From contig JARYHS010008074.1 in the NCBI GenBank assembly GCA_031002005.1, forward strand, positions 280,675,930-280,739,929: a DNA stretch of 64,000 bases, read 5' to 3'. Below are positions 47,190 through 56,990 of the stretch, piece by piece (positions within the stretch are counted from its first letter, which is position 1; each line of letters opens with the position of its first letter). The DNA comes from Vandiemenella viatica (Eukaryota > Arthropoda > Insecta > Orthoptera > Morabidae). Both the position numbers and the translations under genes were made by a program. The notes under the pieces were generated by a model that had not been told where the DNA came from, did not search any database, and saw nothing but the letters and a program-made list of their open reading frames with translations.

Positions 47190-47420
47190 CATATTTTTTC
47201 CTTCCAGCAAGAGGAGGTCATTAGATCGAGAAAGGGGATTTGGTCCAATGAACAGAAAGGAATTCTACAAGTCATTTTGAAGGAACCACCCTGGCATTTT
47301 GCCTGGAGTTATTTCAGGAAACCATGTAAAATACAAATCAGGATGGCTGGACGAGGATTTGAACCAGTGACTTCCCGAATATCAGGCCCGAGCTTTACCA
47401 CTTATCCACCACGCTCAACA
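47190..47420 (-). repeat. SINE family A, older reverse copy
   Basis: CAAGAGGAGGTCATTAGATC, AAAGGAATTCTACAAGTC, TGAAGGAACCACCCTGGC and ATTTCAGGAAACCATGTAAA follow the family A body. The reverse-strand head has a B-box-like GGTTCAAATCC. Confidence 0.8.
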
Positions 47421-47986
47421 AAGCAGCTAGAAATTAGAACTAAAGAAGGAATTAGCATCACCATCGTTAGGCAGACTGTTTCTTTCTTAATAATAAACTG
47501 CATTACGTATAAGCATAAGCTCAACGTCAGCAGAATTGTTTAGCTTTTATTTGCTGTTCGTACGGTACATTAACACGCAACTTCTGGAGTGGGCACTCAT
47601 CATGAAAGTGTACGTTTAAGCTGAGCAAACAGAATATGGACAAACAATACCACCATCTTCTCTGAACCAAATCAATATGTACTTAAAGAGCGCTTATGTG
47701 CGATAAAGCACCATCTTCTGCATATTTGAAAATAACTTTTATGGAAAATCAGAATTAAGAGATCAGAAAAAGAGATCAGCAACTTCAGTAATGACTAAAA
47801 GATATACTTAGAGCATACTTGTACTGTAAACAGTGGTTTTGCAAGTTGAGTTGTCGATGAAATCTTTAGTTGATACAACAATGAAGATACATGAAACTAT
47901 AGCACATTGAAAATAAATCTGTATTTCCATCAGTTATATTTCTGAAGTAAAACTGTAAGAGCTAGGAAGCTTTGAAAATTAAATAT

Positions 47987-48794
47987 TGGTTTGGTGTATA
48001 AGTTCGTATCGTTGTTTCATAAGTTTATTAAGCACATTAGATACGTATAAGACGCAAGTTAACCATCAACAATGTATCATTTAGTTACTACAACAGTATT
48101 CAAACGCTGGAGTTCGACGCCTGTAAAAATCACATGGTAATTGAGTTAAAGAAGTCGTCCAGCCATGTTCGAAGCGCATATTCATTTGTAAGTAAAATTC
48201 CTTGAAGAGTGTTGGGTAAAGAGCGGAAATTGTAAAAATCTGACGGCTCAAGATCACGTGAGTAAGGGGGCATCCATAAATTACGTGAGGTGTTTTTTCC
48301 AGACCCCCCCCCCCCCTTTGGTGTGATATGGTCCGTGAGACCCCCGTCCTAGAAAGCGCCCTCGCAACTTTTTGAGACCTTTTTTTTTTAGGTCTCACCC
48401 TTCAAAAGCCGGTTACACCCACACTTTTCGACGAAATACCCCCCTAAAATCGATAGCGTGTTTTGTTTTTTAGTTCTACACTCCAACAAGAATTTTGAAA
48501 CCTCACGTGAGAATTCCGTTGACCCCTCCCCCTCCCCCTTGGTGAGATTTCGCCGGACCCCCTCCCCCTATTTCACCTCACGTACTTTATGGACGCCCCC
48601 TAACTGGAGTGTGGCATGATTTTCCAAACCCACTCCTGGATATTGTTTTCTGGCAGATTATAGGAGTGCGGCAGGCGTAATCGTGCTGTAGGGTCACTTC
48701 ACACATGCGGTACCTTCGCACCCGATTTTTGAATCTTGACCACTGAACGCAAATGTTGCACGACGGTAGAACAGCCATATTTCATGACATTTGC
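47987..48794 (-). mobile_element. Mariner remnant, left copy, cut by the gap
   Basis: The left terminal repeat TTGGTGTATAAGTTCGTATC begins near 47991. The reverse strand then gives a decayed C-terminal region (LFKEFYLQMNMRFEHGW and DFYRR), is interrupted by MITE 1 at 48266-48600, and continues with a decayed HDNA...GKSCHTP region up to the gap. It is the same element as at 50249-51518. Confidence 0.85.
48266..48600. mobile_element. MITE 1, left copy (TAA-flanked)
   Basis: 335 bp. Ends GGGGGCATCCATAAATTACG and TACTTTATGGACGCCCCC, flanked by TAA at 48263-48265 and 48601-48603. The interior is full of C- and G-runs with inverted symmetry (TTTTTGAGACC / GGTCTCA) and no coding frame. Its ends resemble those of MITE 2. 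Confidence 0.92.
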
Positions 48795-49794
48795 NNNNNN
48801 NNNNNNNNNNNNNNNNNNNNNNNNNNNNNNNNNNNNNNNNNNNNNNNNNNNNNNNNNNNNNNNNNNNNNNNNNNNNNNNNNNNNNNNNNNNNNNNNNNNN
48901 NNNNNNNNNNNNNNNNNNNNNNNNNNNNNNNNNNNNNNNNNNNNNNNNNNNNNNNNNNNNNNNNNNNNNNNNNNNNNNNNNNNNNNNNNNNNNNNNNNNN
49001 NNNNNNNNNNNNNNNNNNNNNNNNNNNNNNNNNNNNNNNNNNNNNNNNNNNNNNNNNNNNNNNNNNNNNNNNNNNNNNNNNNNNNNNNNNNNNNNNNNNN
49101 NNNNNNNNNNNNNNNNNNNNNNNNNNNNNNNNNNNNNNNNNNNNNNNNNNNNNNNNNNNNNNNNNNNNNNNNNNNNNNNNNNNNNNNNNNNNNNNNNNNN
49201 NNNNNNNNNNNNNNNNNNNNNNNNNNNNNNNNNNNNNNNNNNNNNNNNNNNNNNNNNNNNNNNNNNNNNNNNNNNNNNNNNNNNNNNNNNNNNNNNNNNN
49301 NNNNNNNNNNNNNNNNNNNNNNNNNNNNNNNNNNNNNNNNNNNNNNNNNNNNNNNNNNNNNNNNNNNNNNNNNNNNNNNNNNNNNNNNNNNNNNNNNNNN
49401 NNNNNNNNNNNNNNNNNNNNNNNNNNNNNNNNNNNNNNNNNNNNNNNNNNNNNNNNNNNNNNNNNNNNNNNNNNNNNNNNNNNNNNNNNNNNNNNNNNNN
49501 NNNNNNNNNNNNNNNNNNNNNNNNNNNNNNNNNNNNNNNNNNNNNNNNNNNNNNNNNNNNNNNNNNNNNNNNNNNNNNNNNNNNNNNNNNNNNNNNNNNN
49601 NNNNNNNNNNNNNNNNNNNNNNNNNNNNNNNNNNNNNNNNNNNNNNNNNNNNNNNNNNNNNNNNNNNNNNNNNNNNNNNNNNNNNNNNNNNNNNNNNNNN
49701 NNNNNNNNNNNNNNNNNNNNNNNNNNNNNNNNNNNNNNNNNNNNNNNNNNNNNNNNNNNNNNNNNNNNNNNNNNNNNNNNNNNNNNNNNNNNNN
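48795..49794. other. Assembly gap of exactly 1000 N
   Basis: The run is 1000 N, a round placeholder. The long open frames that cross it are not real. Confidence 0.99.
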
Positions 49795-51067
49795 GTTTAG
49801 CTTTTATTTGCTGTGTCGTACGGTACATTAACCGCAACTTCTGGAGTGGCACTCATCATGAAAGTGTACGTTTAAGCTGAGCAAACAGAATATGGACAAA
49901 CAATACCACCATCTTCTCTGAACCAAATCAATATGTACTTAAAGAGCGCTTATGTGCGATAAAGCACCATCTTCTGCATATTTGAAAATAACTTTTATGG
50001 AAAATCAGAATTAAGAGATCAGAAAAAGAGATCAGCAACTTCAGTAATGACTAAAAGATATACTTAGAGCATACTTGTACTGTAAACAGCACCCTTGGTT
50101 TTGCAAGTTGAGTTGTCGATGAAATCTTTAGTTGATACAACAATGAAGATACATGAAACTATAGCACATTGAAAATAAATCTGTATTTCCATCAGTTATA
50201 TTTCTGAAGTAAAACTGTAAGAGCTAGGAAGCTTTGAAAATTAAATATTGGTTTGATGTATAAGTTCGTATCGTTGTTTCATAAGTTTATTAAGCACATT
50301 AGATACATATAAGTCGCAAGTTAACCATCAACAATGTAATCTCATTTAGTTACTACAACAGTTTTCAAACGCTGGAGTTCGACGCCTGTAAAAATCACAT
50401 GGTAATGAGTTAAAGAAATCGTCCAGCCATGTTCGAAGCGCATATTCATTTGTAAGTAAAGTTCCTTGAAGAGGGTATTCGGTAAAGAGCGGAAATTGTA
50501 AAAATCTGACGGCTCAAGATCACGTGAGTAAGGGGGCATCCATAAATTACGTAGAGGTGTTTTTTCCAGACCCCCCCCCCCCTTTTGGTGTGATATGTTC
50601 CGTGAGACCCCCGTCCTAGAAAGCGCCCCTCGCAAACTTTTTGAGACCTTTTTTTTTAGGTCTCACCCTTTCAAAAGCCGGTTACACCCACACTTTTCGA
50701 CGAAATACCCCCCTAAAAATCGATCGCGTGTTTGTTTTTTAGTTCTACACTCCAACAAGAATTTTGAAACCTCACGTGAGAATTCCGTTGACCCCCCCCC
50801 CTCCCCCTTGGTGAGATTTCGCCGGACCCCCTCCCCCTATTTCACCTCACGTAATTTATGGACGCCCCCTAACGTGAGTGTGGCATGATTTTCCAAACCC
50901 ACTCCTGGATATGGTTTTCTGGCAAGATTATAGGAGTGCGGGAAGGCAGTAATCGTGCTGTAGTGTAACTTCACACATGCGGTACCCTTTGCACCCGATT
51001 TTTTAATCTTGACCACTGAACGCAAATGTTGCACGACGGTAGAACAGCCATATTTCATGACATTTGC
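49795..51067. other. Right copy of the gap-flanking duplication
   Basis: Near-identical to 47538-48794, with the same SINE-distal flank, mariner end and MITE insertion site. One small block difference (an extra CACCCTT near 50090) and many single-base indels separate them. Sequence beyond 51067 continues into the rest of the mariner, so this copy is the one that joins properly on the right. Confidence 0.85.
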
Positions 51068-51340
51068 CAGTTCTCGAATATACTTACAAGGATCGTCGTG
51101 GATTAAAGCGTCTAAACGGTTTTCATCAAACTTCGAAGGGCTTTCTGAACGTGGAGTGTGACTTATGTCGAAACGACCCTCCTTGATACACGAAAACCAT
51201 TTTCTTGCCTTTCTCTCTCCGATGAAATTGTTCTCCCACATGTCGCCAATGCTTCTGGCGACCCTCCACTACTTTCGTGTCTCTACTGAACTCATCAGAA
51301 GAATATGTCGGACTTTCTCCACTTGACACTTGCACTTTCC
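50341..51340 (-). pseudogene. Mariner transposase remnant
   Basis: The N-terminal half reads RHILLMSSVETRK, then ENNFIGERKARKWFSCIKEG, RFDISHTPRSESPSKFDENR and LDALIHDDPC..IRELANVM, the two helix-turn-helix DNA-binding segments of mariner. It then jumps to a decayed HDNARPHTA...GWE.MPHP region. After the MITE come PPYSRDLEPSDFYNFRSL, the block holding the final catalytic Asp, and a degenerate DFYRR end. The central part with the first catalytic Asp is deleted, so it is inactive regardless of the MITE. Confidence 0.9.
50532..50869. mobile_element. MITE 1, right copy (TAA-flanked)
   Basis: 338 bp with the same ends and TAA duplication (50529-50531, 50870-50872) at the same point of the mariner as 48266-48600. 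Its presence at the identical site in both copies shows that the region, not just the MITE, is duplicated. Confidence 0.92.
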
Positions 51341-51518
51341 TTTTCTAGCGTCAATGGCTCCGTTCAGTATCTGCAACAATGACTAAACCAATATGAAAAC
51401 TCAAGCACAACAACTACAATTCAAAACAAAAATGACCCAATACATAAGCCCATAGCAACCAGACTATCAATACGGCAAACAAAACTGCTATGAACTTATA
51501 TACCAACCTAATATTTAA

Positions 51519-51954
51519 CACTTCTGACACCGAATATTCGAATTCAATATATTTCAAACTGCTGTACGAACCTGGTTGATAATAATGCCTCAATTAAATC
51601 AAACAATAACATCTTTCGCCCATTCACTATACATGAAATAATGTGCAACTGACATCATCGATGCTCCAGAAGTAATTATTTCAATCCCAAACAATAAGTC
51701 GTATTCATTTTCGAGTGGGTACATGTTATGAAGTTATTCTTTGCTAAGCAATTCCTGCAAGAAAGAGTTACGCAATCTTCCGCTGCCTTACATAATAGTG
51801 CTAAACATCAGTAAAGTCGCCAACTTTTTTTTTTTTTTATGAAAATGAAAAATCACGTTCTCATCCAAGCAATCAAACGATTACGTAATCAACTTTTATG
51901 GTGCGCGATACACCGATTTGACCTCTACAGTTACTTTAATCTGTTAAAAATGCC
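51519..51954. other. Unassigned DNA, no gene seen
   Basis: AT-rich spacer with a T-run at about 51824-51839. Confidence 0.5.
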
Positions 51955-52133
51955 TTATCTTACGTTCTGGGAAACGAGGACAGAAGAGCGGAGAGCGGTC
52001 CAGGGCACCCTCTTGCCCTTGGTGTTGGAAACGGCCCCCAAAGGTGGATAAATCAGAAATGATCACGGCATGGGGATGCAGAAGGCACGGGAAACCTCTG
52101 CATTTGTGATCCTCTCAAATTACATATATCATG

Positions 52134-52381
52134 TGTGAGTGGAGACGTTCCCGGCGTATCGATGCAACAAAATTTTCTCGGGTGTCCCGCCGGATGGTGG
52201 TGTAAAAACACGACGTTTCGACAGCTGAAGGTATAAAGGAGGTTCGATGGGCGGCCAAGCCAGTCGAGGCAGAGACAGTCAGCTGAGAACAACTACAGAT
52301 ACCTGATGAAAACAGAAGAGTCAGCTGTCGAAACGTCGTCTTTTTACACCACCATCCGGCTGGACACCCGAGAAGATTTTG
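52134..52381 (-). mobile_element. Foldback insertion with hammerhead-like core (candidate Penelope type)
   Basis: A 248-bp insertion into the RTE leader, flanked by a perfect 14-bp duplication TTACATATATCATG (52120-52133, 52382-52395). Arms of 63 bp (52166-52228 and 52321-52383, the last two bases overlapping the duplication) are inverted copies with about 3 mismatches. The left tail (52134-52165) corresponds, inverted, to the right tail of the 34-kb foldback, so this one lies in reverse orientation. It shares GAAACGTCGT and CCCGAGAA..TTTT.TT with that element. Confidence 0.68.
52297..52345 (+). ncRNA. Hammerhead-ribozyme-like motif (candidate)
   Basis: CTGATGA at 52303-52309, a 4-bp helix ACAG/CTGT closing an 8-base loop (about 52312-52327), then GAAACGTC at 52330-52337. 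Sequences outside the core (AGATAC before, GTCTTT after) can form a short stem I with one mismatch. Stem III would be absent or formed only in a dimer, as reported for minimal hammerheads of Penelope-like elements. The closing pair of stem II is imperfect. Motif-based only; activity unknown. Confidence 0.45.
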
Positions 52382-52490
52382 TTACATATATCATGATGGC
52401 TTCTTCCCGGGTAAGATATTCCACAGGTAAAATAGTCCCCCAATCGGATCTCCAGGTGGGGACTGCTCAGGGAGGAGTCATCACAATGGA

Positions 52491-53650
52491 TAGAAACATT
52501 CTACGAGTCGGAGCGTGGAATGTTAGAAGTTTGAATAGGGCAGGTAGGTTAGAAAACTTAAAAAGGGAGATGGAACAACTTAAGTTAGATGTTGTCGGGA
52601 TTAGTGTGATTAAATGGAAGGATGCACAGGATTTCTGGTCTGGTGAACACAGGATAATTGGCACACAAGCTGTCAATGGAGTCATTGGTGTAAAATTTGT
52701 AATGAATAAGAGAGTAGGGAATCGTGTGAGTTATTATGAACGGATTAGTGACAGGATTATTGTGATGAGGTTAGAAACTAAACACGCCCCAACCACGTTA
52801 ATACAAGTGTATATGCCAAAGTCACAAAAGGATAACGAAGAAATAGAGAAAATATACGCTGAAATTGAAGAACTGATCCAATATGTGAAGCGGGAGGAAA
52901 ATATAATAATCATGGGTGACTGGAATGCAATAGTGGGAGAAGAAAAAGAGGGGAATACTAGGAAGTTTTGGTCTAGGATAAAGAAATGAGCGAGGCAACA
53001 GGTTGTTAGAATTTTGTGAAAGATATAAGCTAGTTGTGGCAAACACACTGTTTAAGAACCATGCAAGAAGAATATACACCTGGAAACATCCTGGGGATAC
53101 AGGCAGATATCAGCTAGATTATATCATGGTCATACAGAGATTCAGGAATCAAGTTCTAGACTGTAAAGCGTACCCAGGAGCAGACATAGACGCTGACCAT
53201 AATTTGATGATAATGAAGTGCAGGCTGAAATTTAAGCGAATAAGGAAGAAGTATAAGCAGAACAGACTGGAAGTGAATAAACTGAAACAATCTAGCACAA
53301 GAGAAAAATTTACAGAAACGGTAGACTTAGGTCTAAGAAGTAACTCTGAAAGGAGCTCAACCGAGGACGAAAGGAATGCATTAAAAACCGAAATAATGAA
53401 AGCTGGTAAAGAAACATTAGGCTTTAGACAACAAGCTGCCCGAAAACCTTGGATCGCAGAAGAAATATTGGAGCTGATGGATCAGAGGAGAAGGTACAAA
53501 AATGATCAGAATGAAGCAGGAAGAGAGCAGTACAGGTAATTTAGAAATCAAATAAATAGGAAATGCAAAATAGCAAAAGAAAAATGGCTACAAGAAAAGG
53601 AAATGGTCAAAGGTAAAGTAGAAGTTGCATATAAGAAGAACAAATAGAAT
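52491..53650 (+). pseudogene. RTE endonuclease (AP-endonuclease-like) region, broken
   Basis: ILRVGAWNVRSLNRAGRLEN starts the endonuclease fold. A GISVIKW block (about 52597-52617) stands where family members have GISEVRW, so the metal-binding Glu is replaced by Val at 52606-52608. IIMGDWNAIVGEEKEG (about 52908-52955), TWKHPGDTGRYQLDYIMV (about 53080-53130) and ADHNLM (about 53195-53212, normally SDH) follow. Frame shifts near 52985-53003 and stops at about 53538 and 53645 break it. The product of intact relatives nicks target DNA to prime reverse transcription; this copy cannot. Confidence 0.88.
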
Positions 53651-53659
53651 TTTGGAGAA

Positions 53660-55378
53660 ATGAACAAAAGAGGTCTAAACACTAAAGCAGTCGTTGGGAA
53701 ACCTCATTTAAGCTCAGATCATAGATCTAACCGATGGAAGGAATACATTGAGAAACTGTATGATGGTGACGACTTGAACAATAGCGTAATGGAAAAGGAA
53801 GGCGATATTGACATTGATGACTTAGGAGATCCTGATTTGAGGACATAATTTAATAGAGCTCTGAATGAATTGAAAGCAAATAAGGTAGTTGGAATTGATG
53901 AGATCCCTGCAGAACTTCTTAAATCCCTAGGAGAGGAAGGAATCGAAAGATTATTCAAGCTGATATCAAAAAGTTATGAAACAGGAGAAATTCCAACTGA
54001 TTTTAATAAAAATATCATCTTCACACTTCCAAAGCAAGCACAAGCCGACAAATGTGAGAATTACCGTACCATTAGTCTAACATCACATGCTTCAAAATTA
54101 CCGACCAGAATAATATATAGAACAATGGAAAGGGTAGTAGAAGAGATAGTAGGTGAATATCAGTTTGGGTTTAGGAAAAATCGGTGTACAAGGAATTCTG
54201 GCATTAAGATTAATACTTGAAGGACGGATCAAGAAAAACAAAGATACTTTTACGGCTTTTGTAGTTTTAGAAAAAGCTTTTGATAATGTTAGGTGGGACA
54301 AGATCTCCAAGATTTTAAAGAAGTCGGGTCTAAAGTATCGAGATAGAAGAATACTCTATAAACTATTTAAGAATCAAGTGGCTATAATAAAAGTAGAGAA
54401 CCATGAGAGACATGCATCAGTCAAAAAGGGTGTGAGACGAGGTTGTATCCCCGTTAATATTCAACTTGTATGTAGAAGAAGCAATAAAGGAAGTAAAAGA
54501 AAAATTTTCATGTGGCGTAAGTGTTCAGGGAGAAAAAAATCAATAAGTTATGCTACGATTTGCTGATGACATTGTCTTGTTAGCAGAACAGGCTGAGGAT
54601 ATTGAGAAGTAATTGAATATCATGAACAAAATACTACAGGAAGATTTTGGACTGAATATAAATCAAAGCAAGACAAAAGTGATGAAATGTTGCAGAAATT
54701 ACACAATCACGGTAGATTAAATATAAAAATAGGATCGGATGGAATAGGAGAAGTAAGTGATTCTGCTACATGGGAAGCAAAATTACAACCGATGGCCAAA
54801 GCAAGAATGATGTTAATAGCAGAATAGCATTAGCAAAAAGAGCCTTCATGAAAAAGAGATATCTTTTAGTTTCAAATATTTATCTAGGAATTAGAAAGGA
54901 CTTTTTAAAACTCTATGTTTGGAGGACAGTACTTTGAAGTAGCGAAATATGGACTTTAGTAATACCAGAAAGAAAGAAAATTGAAGCATTTGAAATGTAG
55001 TGCTACAGAAGAAAGCTGAAAATTAAGTGGACAGACAAAGTAAGAAATGAACGAGTTTTGGAAATGATGGGTGAGGAAAGAAGTTTGTGGAAGAAGCTTA
55101 CAGAAAGAAGAGACAGGCTGGTAGGTCATATTTTGAGACATTCTGGATTGGTTAATTTGCTGGTGGAGGGAACAGTCGAAGGTAAGAACTGTAGAGGAAG
55201 ACAGAGATTAGAATATATGAAGCAGATAACTGAGGACGTGGATTGTAACGGATACGTAGACATGAGGTTAGCACTAGATATAAAGGGATGGAGGATTGCA
55301 TCAAACCAGTCAAAGATTGATGACAGAAAAAAAGTAAGAATCCGGCAAGTTCCAGCAGTGACATTCTCAAGAAGCTGA
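53660..55378 (+). pseudogene. RTE reverse transcriptase region, broken
   Basis: Blocks in order: KVVGIDEIPAELLKSLGEEG, CENYRTISLTSHASKLPTRI, YQFGFRKNR, RLILEGRIKKNKDTF and AFVVLEKAFDNVRW (about 54255-54296), where the motif A Asp is Val (54264-54266). Then a decayed GVRRGC block, LRFADDIVLLAEQ (about 54553-54591, catalytic FADD intact), INQSKTKVMK, and the tail RRDRLVGHILRHSGL with CRGRQRLEYMKQI. Stops at about 53846, 54218 and 54564 and several frameshifts are visible. Family: RTE-type. Confidence 0.9.
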
Positions 55379-55397
55379 TCACCACCATTTCTACGGT

Positions 55398-55534
55398 ATC
55401 CAGCGAGATGGCGTTTTACTAGTATCCCACTTTTATACAGCTACATACTTTTATTTTAACGTCGAAGTAAATTTAAGGTCGGGGCTCATGTATCAGGAGT
55501 TATAGTCGATTTGTATTATTAGTAACGGGCGTCT
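55398..55534. other. Spacer, no gene seen
   Basis: Short AT-rich DNA after the RTE end. Confidence 0.4.
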
Positions 55535-55765
55535 GTGTACCTGATCCGCGGGAGCTACGTTTGTCACTCGAGTGCAGACATAGTTGCAGAGTGTTACCGT
55601 TATAGAGACTTGAGAAATGGTGTCCGCTGGCAGCTGTGCGGTGCACACGCCCTACGCCGCGAGAAGAATGTGATATCTCACCAACAGGTGCTGCTATGGA
55701 GGTCGCCGGACCACGGAGCTGCCAGAAAGAATAGGCGTCAAGCCTACGCCCAAACTATACAACAG
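55535..55765 (+). other. Candidate host exon ending in a consensus splice donor
   Basis: A GC-balanced, CpG-containing stretch within AT-rich flanks ends at ACAACAG followed by GTAAGTAT (from 55766), a near-ideal insect 5' splice site. A 92-codon frame covers it, but the peptide matches nothing I know, so it may be a 5' UTR exon. The 3' splice partner is not in view. Confidence 0.3.
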
Positions 55766-56940
55766 GTAAGTATTATAATCGATCACTTTTATCGTAACAA
55801 CGTTTCTTGTTAACTGGGCATATCGTTCAGCAGATATTATGCAGCCTGTTCCCATTTTGAAGATAACATTTTTTACTGCGAAGAAAATTTCTTCACGACA
55901 ACTAATATTTGTAATGTTCATAGAGGGTCCCAAACGTTAATATCCGAAAAGAATGTCACTTTCATTATCATCAGCCACTAATGAAAACAAACAATAAATT
56001 TGATTTTTTCCTCTGACTTAAACGGTATAAAATGACATTCTCCAATTTTGATGCAGAAAACGCTTCGAGAAGGCCACTTAATCTTGGATACCTCGCATGG
56101 AGAATGTTATTTGTGTGTAAAGCCTTAAAATAATACGTCTTATTCAGATTCGGCACTTGTGACATCCGAAAACAAGATCCTGATGGGATTCTGGTGACAC
56201 TTTAGTCCAGAAGACCATTTCACCATAACATCTCCAAAGATGCTTCCAAGATTGGACTACGCGTTAATACCAGTGTATAGCTTCCCAAGAGAAGTACTTT
56301 AAAGGTGATCACAGTGGTATTCAGTAATAGGAAATACAGCATCTTTTTTAATCAGAACTTAATTGTCAGATTTTTGGAACGACGACATATTCATATGAGG
56401 CTAGTGTAAGCCCGTGACGGTATTTTTGGTATTGTCAGGATTCTAGAATAGTTCATGTTTTTAGGGTGAAAGGTTAACCTGTTGACGTGATCTGGCTATA
56501 ATACGAATCTGACCTGTACTTCACCCTACGGGTTCCCTCTTCAAAAATTAAATAAAATAAGAATAATGGCCCAGCTACAGTAAACACGCACCTAACGTAA
56601 AAAGCAAAGAAAATGCAATTAAAAATACATCCACGTTTTTACTTTGAATAACCATATCATCAAGCCTGATGTAACCTCAAGTATAATGTCGAGTGTAAAT
56701 ACCTACATATATATAGAAAAGAGATGACTGAACGGTTTGAAAAATGACAAAGATGTATTCATTGAATCGCAAAGTTCAATTTTATTCAACGTTTTTTCTC
56801 CCGTAATGTTTTTGGCTAAATTGGCGTTTTTAATTTAAAATGAAATGCTATATAAAGCTTACATAATGAATATATTTTGGCATATTTTTGCACATAACCT
56901 CGAATTTCTAGTAACATCTCTGGTCGCTGTTAATTTGCGA
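55766..56940. other. Unassigned DNA, no gene seen
   Basis: AT-rich, stop-rich; could be intron if the preceding donor is real. Confidence 0.4.
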
Positions 56941-56990
56941 GCGAAGGCTGGCGTGTGACGTCACCATTCTCCAGTGAATAGCTGTCGAGG
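56941..56990 (+). promoter_or_regulatory. Candidate promoter and first-exon end
   Basis: A full palindromic CRE-type site TGACGTCA (56956-56963) is followed within 15 bp by an initiator-like CTCCAGT and, at 56990, by a strong splice donor CGAG/GTAAGTGAGT. The compact order suits a short first exon, but there is no coding evidence. Confidence 0.25.

Larger units (their letters stand above)
47538..48794. other. Left copy of a gap-flanking duplication (likely assembly artefact)
   Basis: This segment, abutting the N gap, is repeated almost base for base at 49795-51067. Most differences are one-base indels or homopolymer changes (for example ACACGC against ACCGC, and differing C-run lengths). That pattern is expected from two unmerged, error-bearing versions of one locus. 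Confidence 0.85.
50249..51518 (-). mobile_element. Mariner, internally deleted, interrupted by MITE 1
   Basis: Terminal repeats are readable at both ends: TTGATGTATAAGTTCGTATC near 50253 and, in reverse complement, TTGGTATATAAGTTCATAGC near 51515. After removing the 338-bp MITE about 0.93 kb remains, against about 1.3 kb for a full mariner. The missing part falls between the N-terminal helix-turn-helix region and the late HDNARPH region. A TA flank is visible on the right. Confidence 0.88.
51955..55397 (+). mobile_element. RTE-type non-LTR retrotransposon, near full length but decayed
   Basis: The 5' UTR shows the block CCAGGGCACCCTCTTGCCCT, GATCACGGCATGGGGATGCAG and, beyond a foldback insertion, AATAGTCCCCCAATCGGATC, a leader I know from insect and vertebrate RTE-like elements. 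Endonuclease and reverse transcriptase regions follow, then a short 3' end with CAGCAGTGACATTCTCAAGA. No target duplication was identified. Boundaries are approximate. Confidence 0.85.

Noticed and set aside
48736..49880. Open frames of about 350 codons on both strands
   Set aside because: They are nearly all N from the assembly gap; no coding information.
52297..52345. Idea that the hammerhead motif is the RTE's own 5' ribozyme
   Set aside because: The motif lies wholly within an insertion bounded by a 14-bp target duplication, so it belongs to the inserted element.
52306..52490. N-terminal extension of the RTE endonuclease frame from 52306
   Set aside because: The first ~28 codons lie in the foldback insertion; the apparent start codon is not part of the RTE.
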